Shown here one piece after another: positions 53,891 to 63,126 of a stretch of 64,000 nucleotides of DNA; within the stretch, counting starts at the first letter, position 1; the number at the start of each line of letters is the position of its first letter. Under the pieces are notes generated by a model that was not told the origin of the DNA, searched no databases, and worked only from the letters and a program-made list of their open reading frames with translations. Made by a program: the position numbers and the translations under genes. Source of the stretch: Ottelia alismoides (taxonomy: Eukaryota > Streptophyta > Magnoliopsida > Alismatales > Hydrocharitaceae); contig JAZKJV010011400.1 of assembly GCA_037367405.1 (NCBI GenBank), positions 3,656,501 to 3,720,500 on the forward strand. Reading direction: 5' to 3'.

Positions 53891-54967
53891 TCAAAAGCAA
53901 GCAGCTGTAGCGACGGGCAATTCACCAGCCGCTACGCTTGCTTTCGACATCAGCGCGACGCTCGGGTTGCTTCCCAGCAGAGCCCTATCCTTCGGTTGAG
54001 TATCTGCAGTATAGCTTGCTGACAGTGAAGCAGGCTGTGCTTCTGTTTGTTTCTCGCGCTGCTTTGCGCGATTCTCCGCGCGTCTTTCGCGAGCTTCTTC
54101 CAGCTTGCGATCACGCTCATCGAAGATCGCTTGCTGACGACCTTCGAGCATGTCCTTGGGCGTCACATAACCCAAGGCGCTGTGAAGCCGTCGCTCGTTG
54201 TATTCCTCCACATAATGCCCCACAATCCGTTTTGCATCTTCCAGACTCAGTGCCACTCCAGGGCGAATGCACTCGCCCTTAAGTGATTTATGAAATCGCT
54301 CGATCTTACCATTGCTCTGTGGATAGAACGGACTGGTGCGAACGTGCGTCATACCGCTGATGCGTATGAACTCTTTGAAGTCTTTTGCAATGAACTGTGG
54401 GCCGTTATCAGAGATCACCCGAGGTCGTGCCGCAGGATGTTTCTCCTTGGCCGCCTGCAGAATGATTTCTATGTCAGACACCTCCATCTTCTCGCGTATG
54501 TCCCAGTGGATAACCGATCGACTATAGCCATCCAGTACCGACGCGATGAAGTAAAACGTGCCTGCGATATTCAAGTAAGCGATATCGGTGTGCCAGTGCT
54601 CGTGAGCCGCCAAGGGCTGCACGAATCCGGTCCCTTTCTTCGTTGGCTTCTGCAACGGTTTCATCAAGCCAGCCGCTTTCAGCACGTTGTAGACAGTGCC
54701 CGGGCTCGTGGCCACAACATTGGCATCCATCATCATGTACGTCAGTCGTCGATAACCATTGAGTGGATGATCGAAGTGAAACTGAATGATGGCCTGCTTC
54801 TCCCAGTCCTCAAGCCAATGGTCGCGCGGGATCCAGGAGTTGTGCTCAAAGGCCTTACCGTAGTAACGCTTCCACTTGCAAAAAGTAGATGACCAAAGCC
54901 CAGCCCAGCTGAGCAACTGGCCTTGAGTGACTTCCGTCTTGGCCGTCCAGCGCTCAACGTAGTCCAC
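53891..54967 (-). CDS. IS3 transposase OrfB (DDE integrase domain)
   Basis: 358 residues from a weak GTG; it is most likely made as an OrfAB fusion by frameshifting. An HTH_21-like region precedes the rve/DDE core: first Asp in HTDIAYLN, second in VISDNGPQF, Glu in SNGKIERFHKSLKG. These form the catalytic triad. After the core there is a long Lys/Arg/Glu-rich helical tail (RKLEEARERRAENRAKQREK) and a Ser/Ala-rich end, longer than in most IS3 transposases. It catalyses cut-out and insertion through a circular intermediate. Confidence 0.95.
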   Translation of the reverse strand: MDYVERWTAKTEVTQGQLLSWAGLWSSTFCKWKRYYGKAFEHNSWIPRDHWLEDWEKQAIIQFHFDHPLNGYRRLTYMMMDANVVATSPGTVYNVLKAAGLMKPLQKPTKKGTGFVQPLAAHEHWHTDIAYLNIAGTFYFIASVLDGYSRSVIHWDIREKMEVSDIEIILQAAKEKHPAARPRVISDNGPQFIAKDFKEFIRISGMTHVRTSPFYPQSNGKIERFHKSLKGECIRPGVALSLEDAKRIVGHYVEEYNERRLHSALGYVTPKDMLEGRQQAIFDERDRKLEEARERRAENRAKQREKQTEAQPASLSASYTADTQPKDRALLGSNPSVALMSKASVAAGELPVATAACF

Positions 54968-55005
54968 TACCTGGTCGCGAATTTCGTGGGGAACCCATTT
55001 GCCGT

Positions 55006-55326
55006 TCAGGGTTCCCCAAGTTCTTTTTTTAGCTCGACGTGCTCCTGCAGCAACTCAGCAATCACTTCGTTCTTGGACTGCAGCTTGGCCTCCAGTTGCT
55101 CGATCTTGCGAGCAGCCGCTTCGTCTTGACGCTTCGCGTTAGCTCCATTCTTTTTCCGCTCGAAGCAACCTTCAGCGTTCTCGAACAGCAGCCGCTGCCA
55201 GTTGTAGAAGTTGACCGGGCTGATCTTGTACTTGTCGCAGAGTGTCGACACGGGCACCTTCTCTATCAAGTGCTCGCGTACTATCGCTACCTTCTGCGCC
55301 GCAGTTAAATTCGTTCTCTTGGACAT
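55006..55326 (-). CDS. IS3 OrfA, HTH and leucine-zipper DNA-binding protein
   Basis: 106 residues with an HTH_8/HTH_29-type domain at 5-55 (TAAQKVAIVREHLIEKVPVS, then TLCDKYKISPVNFYNWQRLL) and a coiled-coil at about 70-105 (EAAARKIEQLEAKLQSKNEV). It binds the IS ends and supplies the N-terminal part of the OrfAB transposase. The frame runs into TGA at 55006-55008, shortly after the slippery A7G. Confidence 0.95.
   Translation of the reverse strand: MSKRTNLTAAQKVAIVREHLIEKVPVSTLCDKYKISPVNFYNWQRLLFENAEGCFERKKNGANAKRQDEAAARKIEQLEAKLQSKNEVIAELLQEHVELKKELGEP
55023..55030 (-). promoter_or_regulatory. Programmed -1 frameshift site of the IS3 element
   Basis: On the minus strand CTAAAAAAAG has seven A followed by G. 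OrfA reads it as CTA AAA AAA GAA and stops 18 bases later. A shift of -1 gives the frame AAA AAA AGA, which stays open into OrfB with no stop. This A-rich heptamer is the standard IS3 slippery signal. A GGGGAACCCT segment follows and may form part of a stimulating hairpin with AACGGCAAATGGGTTCCCC. Confidence 0.88.
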
Positions 55327-55399
55327 CTAGCGTTTCCTTCTCTAGGACCGCTAAACTCTAGCACATGAATCGCGTCACGCTTCCGATCTCAGCAAAACA

Positions 55400-57535
55400 C
55401 CCGAGCGTTTCCAAAGTGCTGCCAAATTTGGGACGTCGTGCAAATTCACGGTACAAGACCATAGTGGCAACGTGAATAGACTCGGTGAGCGCCTTCAAAT
55501 ACCGCAGCCTGGTCGCGTCGGGTATGAATTGCGAAATAGGGTTGTCGTTATTTAGATGAGCAATCATATCCGTCCACGAAATTGTAGCACTCGGCCGTGT
55601 GCGTTTCTCCTGTAGCGATTGTATCTCAGCTTGCTTTGCACTCATCATGTTATACAGAACTGAGCTTTCACTGACTTGATAAGCCTGTGTTAGTGCGGCA
55701 AGCTCGGACTGCGCTTGCGCTACTACTGAGTCACTCGGAACGACCAGCGAAGACCACAGCTTGTGATAAATTGAGCTGCGCACGTAGTTTCGTTCAGCTT
55801 CTAGTTGCATCCGAGTTGCGAATCTGGCAGTACCTTGCCGAGAGTCCGTGAACGAGATGATTTGTCGGCCTTGAAAAGGCCTATCTGATTTGGCTTTCAG
55901 ATTGGCGGGTGCATGCTCCAACAATGTCGGGATGCCGACGCCCAGATAAAATGGAGCACCTACTCGTATCGGCATAAACTGCGGTGGTTTCAGCGAATCG
56001 ACTTCCCCACAAGTCACGCATTGCAAGCGATTCTTAGTTTCATGCCTGGACGCGATGGAGTATGTACCGCTGCCATCGGAACTTCGCGTTTGCTGGCCAG
56101 TCTGCAAATCGTACATCGACGAAACGTCAGTTAAATCGCTCGTGTCGGAACAACAAATCAACTGCTTCATTAAATAGCTGCGAGAAACCGGTGAATCATC
56201 ATCCTCATCGTCGACATCTTCTTCTAGTTCAAGTTCAAACTCGTCAAACTCTCTTTTGGCGAACCAAGGTGCGGGTTGAATCGCACTTTCATCATTCTCA
56301 ATGGCTGAGAGATAAACTTCGCCGCAGTCATTACAGGTGACCAATTCGAACACCAAAGATCCGCAGTGGCGACAGGTTTCCCGTTGCTGGAGATAGACTG
56401 AGCCGAATGGCCATGCTTCGTCTGAAAGGTGCCCCGAACGACCTGAGCAGTTCTTATTCCAGCATGCCCAGACGCCTGGTTGGGTGCGCATGAAGTAATG
56501 GCCTCGCAATGGGAGCAGCGGCTGCTTACCCGTAAAGCTTTTGGGCGGAGTCTCAGAGCATAGGTCCAGATAATTCAGTACATCGACAGACGAGTCGCAG
56601 TTTAATCTCGATGATATCTCATGCAGAGCCATAGCTTTTGCAGTGAGCTGGTGACGAAGGTCACGTACTGCAGAAACACTTGCCAGCCGTTCGTAGCGCT
56701 GCTCATAGGAGGCTATCGAAGCTAGTTCGCTTAAGGTTGGCAGCGGGAGAGTCGGTTTGGGCTCAAGCGGCGGCGTAATGCGTCGACCCGTGATAACATC
56801 AACCTGCTCTTCAGAAACGCCAGCCAGATCAGCGAGGTAAGCGCGGAGCTTGATTTGGGTGTCTTCACTGTCACCAGAACCAATCGTGGCCGAGGTCGCT
56901 ACAAACCTTACGCGGCTCGATTCGACTCCAAAGGCATCCATGACCCGTCGCAACAGTAACGAAACTTCCGCTGCATTCGAACCAAGGTAGGTATGAGCTT
57001 CGTCGAGAACGATCCAACGCAGTTGTCCAAAGGATTTTTCAACAATAGAGCGATCAACATTTCGTACAAGCATGTACTCGAGCATCGTCGAGTTCGTAAC
57101 CAGGATCGGCGGTGGGCTCTCGCGTAACACCTTTCGGCAAGTTACTTCTTCTGCCCGACAACGATCCTCTGCGCGGTCTCTTTCCGGTGTTGCTCCGTTG
57201 TAAAGACAAAATCGGACACCGCCTTTGAGCTGGCTTGTCCAGGCTGCTAATCGCTCCTGTTGCGAATTGATTAGTGCGTTCAAAGGATACAGAAACAGTG
57301 CCCGGACGCCTTGCAATGGCTTTCGCCCGCCGGCCTCATACTCAGTGACAAGATCGTTCAAGATTGGAATGAGGAAGCATTCGGTCTTACCGCTGGCAGT
57401 GCCCGTGCTGACGATGATAGATCGTTCAGGCGTTCGCTGCAGAGCCTTCCACGCCTCCACCTGATGCTTGTACGGGAACCTGTCCTTGGGGAACCGTCGT
57501 TCAAAGTGCTGCTCGCTGGGCTTATCCAATGCAGA
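55400..57535 (-). pseudogene. N-terminal part of a large DEAD/DEAH helicase, truncated at its start
   Basis: About 710 residues in one frame. Q-motif-like PYKHQVEAW, Walker A STGTASGKTECFLIP, motif Ia ALFLYPLNAL, motif II LDEAHTYLG, motif III ATSATIGSG, then a zinc cluster (CWNKNCSG, CRHCG, CNDCG) and a highly acidic stretch (EFELELEEDVDDEDDD). The architecture matches large defence-island helicases of the DISARM DrmA/DUF1998-associated kind. The frame opens with TTG at 57529 inside the methyltransferase gene end. About 100 residues normally found before the Q-motif are absent. At 55400 the IS3 element breaks it. Confidence 0.85.
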
Positions 57536-59891
57536 TATATCGACCTTCGGCGCACACCATATCGCCCGGCCAGGCAGTGAGGGATGTGAAAGTGATGCGA
57601 TCTTCGCGATGAGCTTGTTGTACGCCAGCGGTGCGGAGATTTTCGAGGATCATCTCGGGAAACGATTGATAAACGGCTCGAGCTTCGCCGACGATACGGC
57701 TGGCTTTGGGATCGATGATCTCGTCGTTCTCGTCCAAGCCCAACATGCGATGCGGTGACAAGCTCTCGACGGTGAATGGACCAGCTACCCTGACTTTCTT
57801 TTTGTCTTCGTACGGCTTGTCGTACAAGTATTCGAACTCGGCCTTGGCCGCGATCGACGCATCGATCTCTTTCTGCCGAGCGATGCGAGCTTCCCACCAC
57901 TTGGCATGGATTTCGGCGGCTTTCTTATCCCATGGATCGGCCGGCTGCTCTGGCAATGATTCAAGAGTAAAAACGGGCTTGCGTTTCAATTCTTGATTGA
58001 GTTCGGTAAGCAGTTCTCTCAATTTGGCCGGACGAGCATCATCGCCTTGGGCCTGCTCGGTGCGAATCTTTTGATGCAGCGTGGCAGCCTTGGCTGGCCA
58101 GGCATCTTCAGCCTCGCGCGGGATCTCCCATTCTTCGTACTTGCGTTTGAGCAGTTTGTTGAGCTCGGTGCGTAACGGTTCGAGAGTGGCTTGCCACTTT
58201 TCCCAGATGACGTCGATCTCGGCGTTGTTAGCGATGGATTTTAGCGTGATATGCGGGACGCGTTCGTAAACAAAACCGTGACGGATGTCGTTTTGCACAG
58301 GGCTCGTGCTCGCGACCGAATGTGTTACTTCAGCCTCTTTACTCTTTCCGTCGTACGAGTCAGAAAGTAGGTAGAATGCATATCGCGACCCCATTATGCG
58401 AGTACGAGCTAACGCTAGCGCGACTCGTGATGTGTCGATCGTTATCCACCGACGGCCCCATTGTTCAGCCACGGTCGCTGTTGTCCCAGATCCGCATGTT
58501 GGATCTAGAACAAGGTCTCCTGGATCACTCGCCATTAGAACACACCGTTGAATGACTTTCTCGACTGTTTGTACAACGTAAAGTTTGGTTCCCAGAAATC
58601 CACCTGTAGCAGTGTCAATCCAAACGTTTGACAATCTTGTCACAGGATGGTCATCAAAAAACTGCAAGTATGAAATTGTGTTTCCGCTCGGTGCCGAAAT
58701 TCTTGAAGACTTCCTCAGACGTTCTAGACCAATCTGGTTGGTACGAAATGTTCGCTTTTGGGGCGAATATACACGCCCTTGGAACTGATACGCTGTTACA
58801 TCTGCTGAGTCCGAACTTCGCGCACTTGTTATATTGTCATACCGAAACAGTTTCCAGCCGCTTGGAATAAGACTTGGATTGCTCAACATGTCGAGGGCGG
58901 CACTCTGAACGACCCCATCTGTTCTCTGCAAAAATCTGTAGTTTGCTTCAAGAGATTCATTCTGTTCTTTGCCTAAAAACAACGGTCGGTACTTGCAATT
59001 CTCTTTTCGCTTGGCATACCAAAGCAGATAGTTGCTTGCCTCCGATAAGAAATTACCCGCTCGGCCAACAGTAGTTTTGAAGCTGATTTGTGTAATCTGA
59101 TTGTCACTTCCAAATACTTCATCCATGACGGTTCGGACGAGATGGACGTTCTCGTCTCCAATTTGGATGAACATGGATCCTGCATCAGCAAGTAAATCTC
59201 GTGCAACGGTTAGGCGATCGCGTAAGTATGTCAGATAGCTATGAATCCCATCTCGCCATGTATCCCGAAACGCCTTCACCTGTTCGGGCTCACGTGTGAT
59301 GTGATCCGCTTTACCATCTTTCACATCGCGGCTGGTGGTTGACCACTGGAAGTTGCTATTGAACTTGATGCCATACGGCGGATCAAAGTAAATACATTGG
59401 ACTTTGCCGCGGAGGCCTTCGCGTTCGGCTAGGCTGGCCATGACTTGCAGGGAGTCGCCGAGGATCATGCGGTTGGACCAGTTTTGATCGTGTTGATAGA
59501 ACTCGGTTTTGGCATCGCCTTCGGGCACACCATTGAAGTCCGAGAACAAATCGAGTTGAACTTCGCGTGCTCCTTCGCGTTCGCGGCGGTTCGCCTCGGT
59601 CTGCCGCATGAGGTCGTCGATCAGAACCTTCGGATGGACCTTCTCTTGGATGTACAGCGGTGGAGCATGCACGACCAGGTCCGACCAATCTTGCTCATCC
59701 TTGCCTCGCCACACCAGTTGCGGATCGAGATCGGTATTGCGTGGATACCGCACCGGAATCGGCTTCTGCTGCTCCTGCCGCACGACCGCCTGATACTCGG
59801 CTGTCGGAATATTCTTCCGCTTCTCCGATTCATGCTTGATCGTTTCGACGGATTTCAAAGTCTCTTTGCCGGCTGCTTTCTTCTTTGCCAT
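57522..59891 (-). CDS. Site-specific adenine DNA methyltransferase (type III Mod-like), C-terminally truncated
   Basis: 789 residues from ATG 59891, with AGGGAT about 8 bp upstream. A Lys-rich start is followed by the methylase core in beta-class order: motif IV IYFDPPYGIKF near residue 190, then SAM-binding LDPTCGSGTTATVAEQWG near 485. Between them lies a target-recognition-like region. The C-terminal helical section (ELNKLLKRKYEEWEIP) continues to FTSLTAWPGDMVCAEGRY and then ends in CIG. Proteins of this group normally go on for about 100 more residues, so the end appears lost at a deletion junction with the helicase. The catalytic motifs are intact, so methylation may persist. It likely once worked with a helicase/nuclease. 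Confidence 0.88.
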   Translation of the reverse strand: MAKKKAAGKETLKSVETIKHESEKRKNIPTAEYQAVVRQEQQKPIPVRYPRNTDLDPQLVWRGKDEQDWSDLVVHAPPLYIQEKVHPKVLIDDLMRQTEANRREREGAREVQLDLFSDFNGVPEGDAKTEFYQHDQNWSNRMILGDSLQVMASLAEREGLRGKVQCIYFDPPYGIKFNSNFQWSTTSRDVKDGKADHITREPEQVKAFRDTWRDGIHSYLTYLRDRLTVARDLLADAGSMFIQIGDENVHLVRTVMDEVFGSDNQITQISFKTTVGRAGNFLSEASNYLLWYAKRKENCKYRPLFLGKEQNESLEANYRFLQRTDGVVQSAALDMLSNPSLIPSGWKLFRYDNITSARSSDSADVTAYQFQGRVYSPQKRTFRTNQIGLERLRKSSRISAPSGNTISYLQFFDDHPVTRLSNVWIDTATGGFLGTKLYVVQTVEKVIQRCVLMASDPGDLVLDPTCGSGTTATVAEQWGRRWITIDTSRVALALARTRIMGSRYAFYLLSDSYDGKSKEAEVTHSVASTSPVQNDIRHGFVYERVPHITLKSIANNAEIDVIWEKWQATLEPLRTELNKLLKRKYEEWEIPREAEDAWPAKAATLHQKIRTEQAQGDDARPAKLRELLTELNQELKRKPVFTLESLPEQPADPWDKKAAEIHAKWWEARIARQKEIDASIAAKAEFEYLYDKPYEDKKKVRVAGPFTVESLSPHRMLGLDENDEIIDPKASRIVGEARAVYQSFPEMILENLRTAGVQQAHREDRITFTSLTAWPGDMVCAEGRYICIG

Positions 59892-59940
59892 TAAATCCCT
59901 ACAAGTAACTTATATTTGGTTGTGATTGGCGAATCGAAAA

Positions 59941-60849
59941 CTAAAACCCCAACAGCTTTCCCAGTGCTGAGAACAAAAATCCGAATGTCCTCTCAGCCGT
60001 AGTCTGCACCTGCCTGTGCAAAGCATTTTGCCGGAGCAGGGTTCCTTGCCCTTCGAAGCAATCGTCAAACAGCGAGGCCCTACCTCGGAAGTACGGCCAA
60101 AACGTTTCTGTTCGATCAACTGAGTAAAGCAATCGTGTATCAAATCCGACAACGAGCGACTGACTGATACGCTGTGCCTTGTTGCCTTTCATGTGAAACC
60201 CTTCGATTCCACGTGGACCAGCAACAAAGATGCTGCCAGGACCACTAAAGATTAGGTAACGGATTTGTCCAGTCAGCCATGCATGCCAGCTGAAGAGCCG
60301 CCAAACTGCGCGTGCGGAAATGTCACCCTGAATCGCCACAATATGGCGAGGGTGTAGCACGATCTCCGCATTTGGTTCGAGGGCAATCTCTGCAATTTGA
60401 ATCTCGGGATCCGAACTGGTGAGAGAAAGCAGAGCGGGACGATCTATTTTGTTAATTGCAGTAGTACACAGCACTAACCCAGAAGCGTAGGATATTCCAA
60501 TGCAGTCCCATCGCCACCACAAGCTAGTATGCTTGGATACGCCATCATGCTGACTTAGCCAGTCACTCCGTACCCACAATTGCTCACCCGGTTGCAGTCG
60601 CACATCAAACGTTTCTTTTGCGTCTGACCAATACAGGCCTGTCGTTTCAGACACCGCGAACCTTTGCGCTGGTCGTTTCGCAATGGTGGGTGCAACACAC
60701 CAAAACATGACACAGTGATAAATAATGGGGCCCAACATAATTGGGACCAACAAGCTCACGATCCAAGGTTTAAACTGATACCACAAGACCAGAACTTGGG
60801 CTTGCCAAGAGGGACTACCGGTGGCATACGACAAGCTTTCTGTCACCAC
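59941..60849 (-). CDS. AIM24-like membrane-anchored protein
   Basis: 302 residues from GTG 60849; GTG 60846 is as good, and the frame is open further to the IS1380 edge, so the original start may have been lost. A transmembrane helix lies near 29-55 (WIVSLLVPIMLGPIIYHCVM). The rest resembles the AIM24/TRAP-like beta fold: LEPNAEIVLHPRHIVAIQGD, FSGPGSIFVAGPRGIEGF, LVVGFDTRLLYSVDRTE and FDDCFEGQGTLL. In other organisms AIM24 proteins are membrane-associated and of unclear function. It follows the IS1380 element and precedes the methyltransferase by 49 bp. Confidence 0.68.
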   Translation of the reverse strand: MVTESLSYATGSPSWQAQVLVLWYQFKPWIVSLLVPIMLGPIIYHCVMFWCVAPTIAKRPAQRFAVSETTGLYWSDAKETFDVRLQPGEQLWVRSDWLSQHDGVSKHTSLWWRWDCIGISYASGLVLCTTAINKIDRPALLSLTSSDPEIQIAEIALEPNAEIVLHPRHIVAIQGDISARAVWRLFSWHAWLTGQIRYLIFSGPGSIFVAGPRGIEGFHMKGNKAQRISQSLVVGFDTRLLYSVDRTETFWPYFRGRASLFDDCFEGQGTLLRQNALHRQVQTTAERTFGFLFSALGKLLGF

Positions 60850-60877
60850 AGCAAGTTGAGCACTGAGGGACGCTAAA

Positions 60878-62723
60878 CCTCAATCAAGCGTTTCCTAGTT
60901 TACCAAGCATCGATTTGGCGGGGCAAAAATTTTGGCGTGCACGATCGGACTGGCGTTGCCAGCGATGTGATTTCAGTTTGTGTGTTTGACATAGATTTGA
61001 ATATTCTTGGGTTAGGCGTGGCGGCGGTACCAAAGCATCCAGACTTTGGCTTCATAGAGCTGCCAGGTCAGCAGCGTAGTGGTTGGCTGAGGTGATCGTG
61101 GATCAGGAACAGCTGCTCCACAGACTCTCGAAAGCTCAACAGTCGATAGATTAAGCGTCGAGAAGTTCGGACGATCTGAGATGGGATCTGGATGATCGTT
61201 TGTAAGAATGTATGGAACTCCATGCGCACGATGCGGTGCTTTACTTCAGCCTGATTGGCTTTTTGCTTGTCGGTACCCTGTGGGCGAATCATGAGTCCAC
61301 TCCAGCACTTGAGTGTCCATGCCAGGGACGCGATGACCATGTAGGCCCAGTTACTCACAAGATTATCCAACGGCGCGGCTAGCGCGCCACAGGCATGCAG
61401 CTGACTGATATCGTTCTCTTGACCACAACGGTCATTGGCGTGAAAGACAACCTGGCGAGATGAGCAGTTGCTGCGTGATTCATTGGTGATGTAAAAGAAG
61501 TAGTGTGGTTCATTGAACAGCACCTGTTGCCCTCTCGAGACCTCGACATCTTTGCGCACGACGACCATGCGATAGTTTCGATCGCAGCACGTGGGACGAT
61601 AGTCGAACTCAGCGATGTCCTCACCAACTTGGTGCTTGGTCTCGTATTCATTTTGTTCAACGATTTGATCTTTGAAGTTGGGACGCTTTTGGCGAGACTC
61701 GGTTTCCGGTTGCGGCGGATGGCGGCGGCGAAGTGGCTTCCAGGCGTCTTTTTCAAGGGATTCGGCAATCGCAATCAAATTGGGCTTGGCATCATAACCG
61801 AACACAAATTTCACTTTGTCATTGTCCCAGCGATCAAAGTTGTCCGTTAACGCGAAGTCAGTATCGCCGCGCAGAAACACTTCCTGGAAGCCTGCATCGC
61901 GACACTGTTTGACTGCCAAATCGAAGTAGAACGCTGCTCCTTCATGACTAGGTCGATTGCCACTTCGATTGGCGATGTAGAGAACCTCGCGAGTGTTAGC
62001 CAGTGTCACTACCAGCGGATGATAGCCCCACTGCTTTTTGTAGTTCATCCCGATACCCTCTTTGCGCTGTCCCGAGGTCTCGACCATGGTACCATCAGCT
62101 TCGATGATTGCACGCTGAAAGAACTCAGCAGGTTGTTGCTTCCACACCGTCTGTCGAGCACGATTGATACCTTGCATGAGGTTGAGAATTTTCAGTTCAT
62201 CGAATCTTCTGCAGAAGTCACCGGCGGTCGTTGGGTCAGGAATACGCTGGGCGCCCAAACCATTGAGATAGGCTTCGTCGGTGCGCCGCAGTTCCAAATG
62301 ATCCAGGCAAGTGCCTCCGGCCAAGAGATTGAGAGCAATGTTGAATACGTGGTCCGCTTCGTCGTAGGGCAAGTAGAGTTTGAATAGTGGTACTGATCGA
62401 TTGATGTGCTTGCGCAGGTCGATAGCGTTGATCAGCTGCATAATGACAGCCAACCCACCAGCGCTGATTGCCTGTTGCCGCTCTGCCAGTTCGAGCTTGA
62501 TGCTCGGCGCCTCGATGGCCGGCGTGCTGGGCATATTGCGTTTATCGATTCGATTTTTCAGTTGACGCTTGCGTCGCTTGATGGCTTGACGTAACTTGGC
62601 GTTCACTCGAAACCCTCCGTTGCTTGGTGTGAGATTTAGTAAGCAACTTCTTAAACACCAATGCTTTCGTTGGGTTTTCGAGCTTTTCAGATTTTTGCCG
62701 AATCAGGCTTCGCTTGATCGAGG
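60878..62723 (-). mobile_element. IS1380-family insertion sequence
   Basis: Inverted ends CCTCAATCAAGCGTTTCCT at the left and CCTCGATCAAGCGAAGCCT at the right, reading inward, match in 15 of 19 positions. The flanks GCTAAA (left) and GCTAAT (right) suggest a target duplication of GCTAA with one changed base or a one-base boundary shift. It contains one transposase gene on the minus strand. Length is about 1,846 bp, with noncoding ends of about 190 and 117 bp. Confidence 0.88.
61068..62606 (-). CDS. IS1380-family transposase
   Basis: 512 residues of the IS1380 DDE transposase family. The first Asp is in IIEADGTMVETSG, the second probably in FLRGDTDFALTDNFDRWDN, and the Glu is in a late segment that cannot be fixed without alignment. 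Typical segments are GGTCLDHLELRRTDEAYLNG, IPDPTTAGDFCRRFDE and GMNYKKQWGYHPLVVTLANT. The ORF is full-length, so the element may be active. No frameshift is needed. Confidence 0.94.
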   Translation of the reverse strand: MNAKLRQAIKRRKRQLKNRIDKRNMPSTPAIEAPSIKLELAERQQAISAGGLAVIMQLINAIDLRKHINRSVPLFKLYLPYDEADHVFNIALNLLAGGTCLDHLELRRTDEAYLNGLGAQRIPDPTTAGDFCRRFDELKILNLMQGINRARQTVWKQQPAEFFQRAIIEADGTMVETSGQRKEGIGMNYKKQWGYHPLVVTLANTREVLYIANRSGNRPSHEGAAFYFDLAVKQCRDAGFQEVFLRGDTDFALTDNFDRWDNDKVKFVFGYDAKPNLIAIAESLEKDAWKPLRRRHPPQPETESRQKRPNFKDQIVEQNEYETKHQVGEDIAEFDYRPTCCDRNYRMVVVRKDVEVSRGQQVLFNEPHYFFYITNESRSNCSSRQVVFHANDRCGQENDISQLHACGALAAPLDNLVSNWAYMVIASLAWTLKCWSGLMIRPQGTDKQKANQAEVKHRIVRMEFHTFLQTIIQIPSQIVRTSRRLIYRLLSFRESVEQLFLIHDHLSQPLRC

Positions 62724-63126
62724 GCTAATCGACGATCTGGCAGTAGACGCACTGACCGGCAGTAGCGATGCGGACTGGTTTTGGAGTTTGTCGCCGAGCG
62801 ACAGAGTGACCAACGCGGGTGCCAACGACCGCATCAATTAGCCCGTAGCCACCGTCGCCAGGCGGTGGATCAGTGTATCCGAGCGTTGCTTCCTTCCAAA
62901 CCACAACACGTTGGCTTAAGGGCAGAGCGTAAACCGCAGCTCGTCCGCGAAGTGTTCGATGACTTGCTGTGGAGTGTATTGGCGAGATTCGGCCCCAGGC
63001 ACTGCCGGAACTTGTTGCAGAAACTTGGCCCAGGTAGATTCGATCAAGGTTGGTCTGCACGGCGCGAGTAGGGTATTATAAAACACAGTCGACGCTCTTG
63101 ACCTCAGGCTTCAAGGGGAGTGTTCA
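62724..63126. other. Gap between IS1380 and the Uma2 gene, with decayed remnants
   Basis: 403 bp. CCGTAGCCACCGTCGCCAGG at about 62840-62865 is a partial R3-like end. A plus frame at 62781-63071 has a natural-looking second half (RAERKPQLVREVFDDLLWSV) that may be the end of a lost gene, but no family could be named. The minus ORF over the same bases is not credible. The promoter for the Uma2 gene should lie at the right end. Confidence 0.5.

Larger units (their letters stand above)
53757..55399 (-). mobile_element. IS3-family insertion sequence, 1,643 bp, with 4-bp target duplication
   Basis: The terminal inverted repeats are TGTTTTGCTGAGATCGGAAG (from 55399 inward, minus) and TGTTTTGGTCAGGCGGGAAG (from 53757 inward, plus). 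They share TGTTTTG and GGGAAGTGTG/CGGAAGCGTG-type blocks over about 30 bp. The flanks carry the direct repeat CCCG at 53753-53756 and 55400-55403, the target duplication. It contains orfA (55006-55326) and orfB (53891-54967) on the minus strand, joined by a -1 frameshift site. It looks intact and recent, because the TSD is perfect and the host frame is exactly restored by excision. Confidence 0.95.

Noticed and set aside
53792..55363. Alternative IS3 ends using the GCTA...GTTTAGCG inverted motif
   Set aside because: These motifs are internal; the TGTTTTG ends further out match better, are flanked by CCCG duplications and restore the helicase frame.
62725..63060. Minus ORF of 111 codons between IS1380 and the Uma2 gene
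   Set aside because: Unnatural composition, overlaps an R3-like fragment, and no recognisable domain.
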